The notes below the pieces were generated by a model, which did no database searches, was not told the DNA's origin, and worked only from the letters and a program-made list of their open reading frames with translations. A stretch of DNA of 64,000 nucleotides from Volvox africanus (taxonomy: Eukaryota; Chlorophyta; Chlorophyceae; Chlamydomonadales; Volvocaceae). The position numbers and the translations under genes are program-made. Below are positions 34,935 through 44,701 of the stretch, piece by piece (positions within the stretch are counted from its first letter, which is position 1; each line of letters opens with the position of its first letter). The stretch lies in contig BSDZ01000079.1 in assembly GCA_030268105.1 (NCBI GenBank), forward strand, positions 1,178,001 to 1,242,000, given 5' to 3'.

Positions 34935-36114
34935 ATGGAAACAGCGCCTGAGGTAGACTCCCCTCCAAACCGCAGCTGGACGGATTACACGACCGGGGCA
35001 ACCAAGCTGACCATAAAAAACTGCAGCGGGAAGCGTGTACAGGCAAGCTTTTGTATTACAATGTTAAGTTACTGCTCCTAGCAAACACATGTACATCTTG
35101 ATTCCCACAGCTGGTGTGGCTTTCATACGACGGGACTGAGCAAGTTTACAACGTGCTTGATAATGGACAGGAGGCGCAGCAAGGTGAGGCCCATATTTGC
35201 GATCAAGGAAGAGCGCTTTAGGTACTTCCTTGATCGGGGGACTCCGTTTCCGAACTATATCCTATACTATGCTAATAAGCTATCCCAGGTTAGCGAAAGG
35301 GGTATCTGCTAGGTAGGTGAGGAGTGACCTCTGATCCCCATGTGCAAGCAAATCTGAAGGCGCGCGACTTCAGTACTAAATTGTTCAGTTAACTGTCAGA
35401 TCCCATGGACGCCTCGCACGAGGGTTCTGCAAATCGATTTGCCTGTTTGGTCCGACCCAATCTTTTCATCTTCGGTTCTTGTCTAACATTGCCTCAAGTC
35501 CTTGTCATATACATAGCCCTCTGATCTTGCTATGTATGCGTGAATCGAATGCGCCGTATCATGAAGGATGATGGTCAGTTGTACGGCATGGAGGACGTAG
35601 TAGGCTAATCACCAGTGCTCCGAAACCCGTCCGTACGAAGTTATATGTATTTGGATATAACACACTCAAGATACATAATCCCGCCATATTTTCTCAATGA
35701 CCATGCACCGGGCCATGCAGACACATACTCGACCCACATGTGGGAGCTGCGGGATGAGGACGGGGTCTGCATCATCCAGTATGCGGGTGCGTGTAATCGT
35801 GCTGTGGACGACGACAATAACCTACAAGTCGATTCAATCAGCATCCTTTTTAACCCTGGTGTGGGAGTCGTGTGTGTGACTGTGTCACAAAACAGGACTC
35901 CACCTCGTTATCAATCTCTACCGCATTACGGCATTCCTCAGTGCAGCACCTCCAGCGTTACTTATGATTTCATGAGCCATTGAACGCATCTCTGTGGTGC
36001 ACCCGCTTAGGTCCCTCGGCGCGGATGCACCTCATGCAAACCGGGGTGAACATTGTCAGCAAGCCAGCTGAAGCACCTGCGGCTGCTGCCGAGCCCTCAA
36101 GCTATCAGGACTGA
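34935..36114 (+). CDS. von Hippel-Lindau beta-domain protein, 116 residues
   Basis: In animals pVHL recognises hydroxyproline in HIF-alpha through its beta domain and recruits elongin C through its alpha domain. Four exons (34935-35042, 35111-35183, 35721-35786, 36011-36114) join in phase to 116 codons plus TGA. The core reads LVWLSYDGTEQVY, then THMWELRDEDG, and aligns without gaps to the human beta-domain core. W39, Y49, H66 and W68 match W88, Y98, H115 and W117, and T62 replaces S111; these are the hydroxyproline-pocket positions. Nothing resembling the alpha domain follows: the C-terminus is an Ala/Pro-rich tail (EAPAAAAEPSS). The first intron has a GC donor (CAG then GCAAGC). Function in algae is unknown; binding of prolyl-hydroxylated proteins is an inference. 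Confidence 0.8.
35043..35110 (+). other. GC-AG intron in the VHL-like gene
   Basis: This 68-nt intron starts GCAAGC after CAG and ends TCCCACAG. Removing it keeps codon phase and joins GKRVQ to LVWLSYDG, restoring the VHL core. No GT donor at this site would do so. Confidence 0.7.
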
Positions 36115-36277
36115 CTGCATCGGGCAGTAGCTGGCAACAACGGGGTATAAGGACCTCCCTCGGTTTTCCTCCTTCCTAGGATTGGGTGGTGAAAGAGGTG
36201 AATAAGAATGAACTCCGTGAGCCACTAATGGGGAATTCTTTGCATTAACCCGGCACGTGTTGCCTAAGGGTGATGGG

Positions 36278-36282
36278 TGTAA
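36278..36282 (+). other. Probable polyadenylation signal of the VHL-like gene (TGTAA)
   Basis: TGTAA lies 164 nt after the stop codon of the VHL-like gene, within the short gap to the convergent minus-strand gene. Confidence 0.5.
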
Positions 36283-36343
36283 TTAATTACCTGGGAAGAT
36301 ACGGGACAAGCATGCCAGTGCATGAAATGTACAAATTAAGTCG

Positions 36344-38801
36344 TTAATCTTGTTCCAACTCCTTAAGGACTTCATCGTTGGGTTGTGGCAGCGTGAAGTG
36401 TAAGCTAAGCTGTGTGATGTCCAGTAAGCCCGTGAGACGTCCTGTGGCCTCGATCCTCCGTGTCGCACAGTGGCGACGGGGTGCAGCTGGGTGCGTGCGG
36501 TGACGTGTGCGATAGTGTTGTCGTGTTTTGCTTCGAGCTCCACTCTTCAGGGACACATCACCCACCATTTCACTTGTCCTAGTGGCACTGAAAGACGCGT
36601 TCAGCCAAGAACCTCGTAGTATGAAGACCCATTCCGCCGTCGCAAGGCCAACCTTCGTGCTCTGCACTCATGTGAAAGGCTTCCCTCTGAAAGGGAGAAG
36701 CCGGGCTCCGCCCAGGTTAATAGGCCGCCAGCGAGAAATAGCACCACTCTAAAGGCAAACCGACAAACCTATGGGCCAAATCCAAGGTGTTCAGCGATCA
36801 GATGCCATTCTTATTGGGAATCAGCGCCGATTAGTGGGGAGCAGGAAACTCTCTGGGCCGGTCGTCGTGTTGAGTCTTAAGTGAGAGATCATTCCCACTT
36901 TTGACATTTCAACGTGGGGGTGATACTTCGAGCTGTCCTCAGATGAAGGTGGTAAGGGGCAGTGAGGCCTCACCTCTATTACGAGTAGACCGGAGGATGG
37001 GCGCCTGTTTTATGATCGTCCATTACATGATCCCTTGTCATTCTGCACTATCTAACGTTCTTGCCCTTCAACAAGGGTCACTCGCCACCGGTCGTCACTT
37101 ACAGTCCCTGATTCGCACTTACCTAGACCTGAGGTGTTGGCGCACCTGGCCGGATTAGCTGCCCGTGCCTCGTTGCGAATAGCTGTAGTCAACACGTACT
37201 GAAGGTGGTCGATGAATGCTAGTAAACACCTCTCCTCAAAGAGGAGGGGTCCCCGCTGTTCCTTCGTTAGCTGTATTCTCCGTGTTTCCCCCACCGCGCT
37301 TGACAGCTTTGTATTGGCAGCCGGCACTGGCAGCATTCGCCATGATGCTGACGTGCTGGCGAGCTAAGGATCGACTTGCAGGAAAAACACGTAATTTTTG
37401 CAGCGGTCTCCGCTATCATAGCTGCCGCTGCCCCTTCCCTACCTCTGACGCATGACAGGTTGCGTGCTGGGGTGCTTCAAAGTCTGCGCCCTAATTTCCT
37501 CCTTTCTGCAATAGCTCACCACCTTGCGCTCTAGCTTGCTTCCTGTACTATCCTTAGCCGGATGCTGCGGCCACCACCAGTGCCGGCACCAGCGGAACGC
37601 GGGGAGCCCCTTTACCGCCAGCCAGGCATTCTGCAGGTAAGCACGGAGGAGCTCGTACAACAGGATGCGTACCAGACCGAAGAACGGCAACACTGGACGA
37701 AGCACGGGGCGCAGCACAGCAAGAATGGGAAGGAACAGAAAGGCACCTCCCTGGATTCGTGAACCAAATCGTAAAGGGAGCTGCGGGATGGATGGACGTG
37801 TTCAAGCGCTTTTCTTGATCGAGATAAAGGCGGGAGACGGGTTGTCTGGAAACGTATATCGAGCCCTTGCCTTCCGGTGCTTTTTGCCTTTCGTGGCTCA
37901 CTATCTCACCAATGAAAGCGGCACTTACCCATCACAAAGACTGTGGCTGCCCAAGTGGAGGTCACGTGCACCACAACCAGGGAAGTCGCGAACAGCCCCA
38001 GCTAAGCAGCATTGCACACAATCTTCAGAGTCTGTAAATGCCCCCCCCCGTACGGCTGTACGGCGATGAGGTACAGACACATCCAAAGCCTACACAGAGC
38101 ACCTCGTGCATCGATATTGGCTCGTCAGCACTGCTAGCAGTAACGGTAAGGTCCAGCGCTTTGAACATGACTTCCACAATACCTATATGCTGAAACTGAT
38201 TACTCAATAGCTGTAATCGTCTGTCATTTGCTGCTGTCATCAAATTTCAAAATCCGCGTGTCATCACTGCCCGCCTCACTGACTTCCCTTCCCTTGCACA
38301 CGGGTTGAGCTGCCCACCAACCACCTACCCCGTAACTGATCAGCTCAGTACCCCACGCACCCTACGCACGTCCTTGAAACGGAGCTCGATCCTCCTCGAG
38401 GTATCAGAGCCGCTGATGACAACATCCAGGGCGCCCAGCAACCGCTGCGGTGGGCGATAACCCGTCACCACGGGAGGCTGCTGCCACCGTCCAAACAGGC
38501 CGCCAACATCGCCGCACCCTGCACCAACCTACCGGCCCGCCCCTTCTGCCGCTAGCGACGCCGCCACCGCCTTCTGAAACAGTCTCTGACATTCTCGCTG
38601 CTCCCCAACACGTGGCGGGCCATGTTGCCACATCAGGCGAGAAACCATCGGGCCCAGACCGGCTTGGATCCTGCCGGCAGAGGCGGCGGCAGGGGAGGGG
38701 GCCATGGTTTCAGAGCCCTCTGCGATCTGGTTGCATCCGCCACCTTCACTGTCACCATCATCATCAATGCACTCGTCTGAATCGCTGTCGGTGCTGCTCA
38801 T
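36344..38801 (-). CDS. Unrecognised membrane protein gene (partial model)
   Basis: Several minus-strand stretches look like exons of one gene, but I could not join all of them in phase. From 5' to 3' they are as follows. An acidic N-terminus begins MSSTDSDSDECIDDDGD at 38801 and ends near 38533. Next is a piece near 38480-38350 (VVTGYRPPQRLL, IELRFKDV), and then one near 38215-38095 (GIVEVMFKALDLTV). A hydrophobic exon at about 38003-37928 (LFATSLVVVHVTSTWAATV) is followed by a second hydrophobic exon near 37783-37600 (GGAFLFLPILAVLRPVLRP, FFGLVRILLYELLR). After that comes a helical piece near 37320-37145 (LLFEERCLLAFIDHLQYVL), and finally a C-terminal exon ending DEVLKELEQD with its stop at 36344. 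Two or three membrane segments are visible. I do not recognise the family; a seipin-like protein was considered but not supported. It is convergent with the VHL-like gene. Confidence 0.45.
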
Positions 38802-39169
38802 GTTCCACAGTCGCCGATGGGGGCCGAATAAAGGTTCTGCGGTGCCTGTATAAGCGATAAGTTCCACAGCAGCCGAGGTACAGTGCTGCGTAGAAGGGCG
38901 GCAAATGGACAGCGGGGTCGTGGCGTGTGCTGAGCTTTTCCCGTTGGACTTGCAACTGGCTTTTTCGTACCTGCTTGCTCCGAAGACTCCCAGATCCCGG
39001 AAGCTCCGAACTGATCAGGTATGGCTCACTGGACGAGATATCCTTAGCGCCAGCGACGGCAGCCCACGGGTCGCTTTCCACGGACTGGCTCCGTGACAAC
39101 AGCGGCAACGGCTTCAGCTGCGGCTCCTGCTGCAACTGCGGAAATTGCAGCGAAATCAGCATCGTGTCT

Positions 39170-39200
<31 letters not shown>

Positions 39201-40635
39201 CGCGGTGGCATGTGCTCCGTTCGTAGGATGGAGTAGCTGGAGCAGCTGGCCTGTCGGCGATGTACTGCACGCTGTACTCGTGTAGCCTCCAAGATGTGTT
39301 CCCATGGCTTCTGCTTGGGTTTAACGGACTCAGAGTGGCAAGAAGTGGGGGAGCCACCCAGGCAGTCGTTACTAGAGGTCTCCAGCAGGGCGCTGTTCCC
39401 ATGCAAAGTCGTGTGAATGGCCAAAGTGCAAGCACATGAAGCCGCCAGTCAATGAAAGAGACAGCAGGGGAATATGCCGTTGTTTTCGATAAGGCGACCT
39501 AGTTAGTTTCTTGCAGGACATGCCCCCTTGGCCCTACGAAAATGATGTCGTTGACGAGCTTCAGCCCGGAGACCCGGCCCTCCCAGCCAGCTCCACATGC
39601 ACCTGTCACCGCCCTGGCCATATCCTCAGTCACCGGCTGCAACCGGAAAAGTGAGGGCGGCCATCTGCGACCCGCTGAGTCCAGAACCACCTAAACTGAT
39701 TCCCGCACGCAGGGCCGCCTCCGCTTCCGCCGTTTGCGGGGTTGGTGGGCAGGTAGGGCATGACAATTCAGGAGCATTACGGTCAGGAACGCAAGAGGTT
39801 CTACCAACTACCTTACCCCTACCTCCCCAACGTCACGAAAGTGAAATCATGGAAGTCATGGAAGTGAAATCTCACCGCCGTACTATGCTCAGCCACATCC
39901 ACGCACTGCAGTACCTTAGTACTACTGCTTATGAGTAATCTTGTAGAACAGTGGTTCCTTCAAAATACACATACACTAATATCCTCCCCCTTCCTCCTGA
40001 GTGTGATATCCAAGCCAGTGAAGACAATGGATTGTGTATTTCCCCGGAGAACTGCAAACCCATTATCCCCACCTCCACACAAACAGGTGCACCCAAAACC
40101 CCCTCTATTCCCCATTCATTCCCTTGGGCTGCAACGGTATAAGTTTTGATGAATAATCGTACTTATGATGTTATCCTGCATTAGGATATTGTTGAAGTCA
40201 ACAAAGCGCCCGGCCCCTCGTGGGCCGTATTACTTGCTCTGACATTCTTTCGTATATGAGTGTTGCTCACATTCCAACCGATATATTTGCCACATAAAAC
40301 CTGAGCCAAACAGAATGGAGGGGGCAGTGCATCCTCACCAAATTCCGATGTGCAGCTAAGCAGGCCCACTGACCCAGCCGTATAAAGACAGGTCATACAC
40401 ATGTCCGCAGTTAAGGATTTTCTATCTGTTGTTGCTCTCTCTCACTCTTTTCCCCCCTGTCTCTCTGTGTATATATGCATACATGTGTCTGTGTCGGTGC
40501 GTGTGCTTGTGCCCGTGTGGAAACATTTGAAGGAAACGAGTTCCAGCCCGTCACCGTCTCCCTTCGCAGGAGCGACAACGTACATGACATGTCATGTGTG
40601 TGTCTTGCCGCACCACTTTCTGCACCACCACGCAG
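38802..40635. other. Unresolved region upstream of the membrane-protein gene
   Basis: Minus-strand frames are open across 38764-39435 and 39044-39424, and one exon-like stretch lies at 39640-39500 (minus; GWEGRVSGLKLVNDIIFVG). They could be further 5' exons of the minus-strand membrane-protein gene or a separate gene. A GGC triplet run at about 39171-39201 keeps frames open artificially. On the plus strand an ATG at 40401 opens a frame that runs into the next gene. I could not assign these with confidence. Confidence 0.3.
39171..39201. repeat. GGC trinucleotide run
   Basis: About ten tandem GGC units occur on the plus strand. In the two open minus-strand frames they read as poly-Pro or poly-Arg. 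Confidence 0.9.
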
Positions 40636-43600
40636 AGGAACGGCTTTGGGAGCAGGCGACAGCGACCATCCAGGGCGCTGTCCTACTTGAGCAGTTGCAG
40701 GCGCAGCCGCGGCAGGCGGGCCGCCTTGGTGGCGCCGCAGCCGATGTCGTCAACACCTTCATTAATCCGACAAATGATGCCGTGGGGGTCCTTCACGGCA
40801 GCAGCGCCACATGGACTGCAGCACAGCTCGATGGGGATTCCCTGTCGCTTCTGTCACTTCTCTGGCGTCTCCCGTCATTCGACTCTCATGCGTTCCTCCA
40901 GAAAGTCCCTCTCGGGTCTTTATATGGACCCCTCATTCCTTCCCATCGCAGCGCCGACCCAGACGCGCCCACTCACATGATGCTGCTTCGACTGTTGGAC
41001 CTTATCCCTCGTCTGGTGGCTGCTGTACAGCGCCGCCGGCTGCCGGTGGCACTGTCCTGCCTAGCCGCAGTAGCCAACTTGGCGGCGACGGAGGGACAGA
41101 AGTTGACAGTTGTACGAGAGATGGCGGAGGCGGGGGCAGCTGCCGTCGCTACCTCTGCCTCTGTGGCGGGGGCCCGTCGAGCTGCCGCTACTGCTCGCAA
41201 CGGTGGCCGCAGCCGAGTGAGTGGGGACGGGCATCAGGCGGAGGCGGAGACAATGATGGAAATATGGCACGAAGAAGAGATGCGGCTGAGATCGTGCAGG
41301 CGACGCTGGGTGTGACGACCGCACAAGACATCCTCATGCAGCGTCGACGAGTCGCTGGTACCCACGGTGAGTGTGGGTCGCATGCATGATATGTGTATTT
41401 GCATCGGCCCTGGGGGCCTCCAATTGGAAGGGGAAGCGCTCAGGTGGACGATCGATGGGTCTTGGCACATTCCGGCGCAGCACCAGGAGTGGCTCCTGTT
41501 CCACGGCCTGGGAAACGTACTTTACGTGGCGCTGCAGAAGTGGGCTTATGCCGTTGGTCGCCAGGATGACCCCGGCCTCCTGTTGGCGACCATGAACGCG
41601 GCCGAGATGATGCAGCAGGGCAACACTCTGCCGACCGGCCCGACGGGCATTGAGCCGGACTGGGGTTCCCTGCGGTGAAGGCGAGGCTGATGGTCATGCA
41701 TGCTGTCGCCAATCAAGCATGTGGACGGGGCGGAGGGATTTGAGTTTCGTGGAACGGCAGGCTGGGAGAGTGGCCGTGTGGGGTATGGGGGCTGGACGGC
41801 TGCTGCATGGACGACATGTACCGTAATAATGCATGCAATTGCTAATGACGCGGCACGACGCTGCCACCGGCCGCTTCCCGGCATATGACCCAAGACCCAT
41901 ACGCACACCAGATGGGCGGCTGTGCGGCCCCACAGACACGGCCGGGCTAATGCCCGGTAATTGTTGGAGGTTCGAGTAAGATTGCTCTGATTTCACAGTG
42001 TGTATTGACACGCCACGATTGACATGTGTACGACGGCATGAGGGGCCTGAGGTCCCGTTTGAGTGTTTGAAACCTGCGCGCGGGTTCTTGTGTCCGTGGT
42101 CATGGGATTAAAATGTGTACGACGGCGTGAGCGGCGTGAGGTCCCTGCCCTTGCGTTTGCAGTCGTTTGCCTGCTGAACGTCATGAGCCGGCATCATCGC
42201 AAACTCGCAAACTTCAAACCGTTTCATTGTGAAGTAACCGGCCTGTACGGATTGTGGGGGGCCCCGCCCTTTTTCCGGCTTCGAGGAAGCCGACACCCTA
42301 CTTGTTCACGAACGCACTGCCGTACCCTATCTTGCTTACAATACAATGTCGTCACTTCCCTGCGTACAGAGGCGCCCTCTGAGAGCTCTATGGTGGCTTG
42401 CTCGGCAGCTCTCCCATTATTGAGTCCGGCAGCCTGTTGCAGCCCCGAGGTTGTCGAGCCACTGTTGCAGCTATTTACGCTGGTGGCGCCTTCATCCTTG
42501 GGTGATGTTCTGGCGGACGGTGGACTCCAGCTTCTGGAGGCCGCCTTGAGGGGCGGTCTGGCGACTTTGGGACAAGATGGTCACAAAGTCGCAGTAGCAG
42601 CTGCTCAGGTGCGGACAGGTTTCAGGGAGGAATAAAGCTGTGAGTGGTATACGGTTTAAATGGACGTTGGGCAGCACAGTGCATCATGCATGTTTTGTTT
42701 GAACGAAGTGACCAAGCTTCCTTATCCATCTTGCCTGCAGGCCTCGTTGCGTTTGTCGTGCAACTCAAGCTCCGTTCTCGATCCCACATTGTGCGGTGGG
42801 ACAACGATAGCCTTGATGTCCGAGCTGGTGAATCTGGCATGTGAGCGCACCCCCATCACCACAGTTACGGATGCCCAGATCGTCCATGGCGGCATGTGTG
42901 CGCGGGGCTTTTTGTCCAAGGTGCGAAGGAGCAAGGGTGCGGGTCTTCTTGATCGACTTGTATGCGTGTTATGCCCCGCATGCATCAGTGTCCTCCGTTA
43001 GGCTGAAGCACTCACGGGAGGTGTGGCACGGACCCATGTTTGTATGCTCATCACATACACGTACATACACCCATATTTGCTATAATCATCATGTTTCTTC
43101 TTCTGTGTGCGTTGTCGCTGTGTGTTGATAATCTTTTTTCCCTCAATTGCAACAGGTAATCGATTCTAAGCTACGCCGAGGTGAGGTCAGCAAGGCAGAA
43201 GTGCTATGTGGTAGCCTTCTGCCTAGGCTGGCCAAGCTGCTGTGCCACTCGACCGAAGCAGTGCTGGTGGCGGCCAATTCGGTGAAGGCCCAGTACCTGA
43301 CCCCTGTCGGCCCTCAGATGGCAGCCTCGGCGTCAGGCGTGCACTGCACTGGTGAGTGGTTAGCTGGTTAGGTTCTGTGGGCGGCCTTCAGGCCCTTAGC
43401 CATTAATACAACACATCACCACGCACACTTGGTTCTGTATCTGTATATCACCTTTGAGTGGAAGTGTCACCTTTCATTGCCTTTTGCTGCATTCCACTCT
43501 GTAATGAGTCATGTCCCTCCCTCCCTTCCTCGCCATATTCTGCGACACGTTTTTCTCCTTGCCAGACCACGCATATCTGGCCCAGAAGCAGGTGGAGCCG

Positions 43601-44701
43601 GACATGCAGGTGGCAGTGCCTCTGGTGCTCCGGCTGCTCATGGACGTTTCTCAGGACTATGACAGTCTACAGGTATTGCGGGCGATCAAGATGCAGACTG
43701 CACTGGAGCGACTAAAGTTATGGCAGTCAACAAAGGTGAGAGGAATGAATGCATGATACTTTATTTTGGGGCAGCGTGGAGGTTGCCTTATAAACGCCTG
43801 CGTGCGTGTTTTTGCTCCAGGTGCTGCACGTGTATGTATGGTCTCACTCAAGTGCCTTACCCTCTTGCCCACATGTATGCAGTGTTTGGCATCTCAACTT
43901 TTGAGCAAGATAGCGGAGGTCGAGCTAGAGTATCAGCCGTATCCCTTGTACGGCAGTGGGGTATTGCAAGCGGCAGTGCTGCGTGCCGTGCAGCTGGACC
44001 AACGGCCCTTCGATGGGAAGGGTGTCAGCGCGGCCAAGCTGCTCAAGTTGTCGGGTCATTAACTGAAGACCTGGCTGGGGCTCGATCCAAGTGAAATCTC
44101 CCAGGTAGGCGGACGTGAAGGGCGGGGTTGATCATTTCCTATCCTACAGACAAGAGCCCCGTCGTGCCATATCATATCCCCACACTTGACAACACTGGTG
44201 TCCCACACATGTTGAACCCCTTTTCCCTTTCTAAGCCTCCACTCCCCATTCTTCCCACTGCGCTCTGCATATGTAGGTGATGCTTATTCAGGACGCCAAC
44301 CGGGTTTTCACGGCCATTCATAAAATGGACCGCAAGGTGGACGGGTGCATCATCCAGGACGACCTGCAGCAGTACCTCATCCGCACCTTCAACATGCGCG
44401 AGGGCAATGCGGAGAGCTTGTGCCGTAGAATCTTCGACCAGATGCAGGTGAGCGAGGTGGCATCCAGGGGACGCTGAACCATGACGCATGTTGTAATACG
44501 TTAAGGGGGTGTTGTACTGCCATGCAGGCCTGGCTCCTATTATCATGCTTTTATTAAATCATGCCCGTAAGTCGTTTGTCCGGTACCAACAAGTCGCTGA
44601 ATGAAAATCCCTGTCTCCCCAATGTATTGCACACTCCCCAGGTCATCGCACGTGCATTGGCAAGCTTTCTTGACTTTGTCAAGGTGTTCGCCAATCTGTA
44701 G
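40636..44701 (+). CDS. Unrecognised helical-repeat protein with EF-hand-like C-terminus; in-frame TAA near the 3' end
   Basis: The 3' exons are well supported and join in phase: 42370-42608, 42741-42920, 43156-43351, 43566-43735, 43883-44104, 44277-44447 and 44642-44701 (TAG). Upstream coding stretches lie at about 40636-41216 (LLRLLDLIPRLVAAVQRRRL, ALSCLAAVANLAATEG), 41285-41345 and 41440-41675, but their borders are unsettled and the start is not fixed. The protein is a series of Ala/Leu-rich amphipathic helices like ARM/HEAT repeats. The C-terminus (FTAIHKMDRKVDG, then SLCRRIFDQMQ, then SFLDFVKVF) resembles a degenerate EF-hand pair. In the exon 43883-44104 a TAA at 44060-44062 interrupts an otherwise continuous frame (KLLKLSGH, stop, LKTWLGLDPSEISQ). 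I do not recognise the family. Confidence 0.6.
42024..42147. repeat. Imperfect direct repeat pair of about 34 bp
   Basis: ATGTGTACGACGGCATGAGG at 42024 recurs at 42113 as ATGTGTACGACGGCGTGAGC. Both are followed by GGCxTGAGGTCCC. The copies are 89 bp apart within an intron of the helical-repeat gene. Confidence 0.8.

Noticed and set aside
37440..38500. Seipin identity for the minus-strand membrane gene
   Set aside because: VVTGYRPP followed by a hydrophobic anchor is reminiscent of seipin, but segment order and the rest of the sequence do not match what I know of the family.
44060..44062. TAA read as glutamine (alternative nuclear code of some ulvophyte algae)
   Set aside because: RPL10A ends with TAA and clathrin with TAG exactly at the expected family C-termini, so the standard code is in use.
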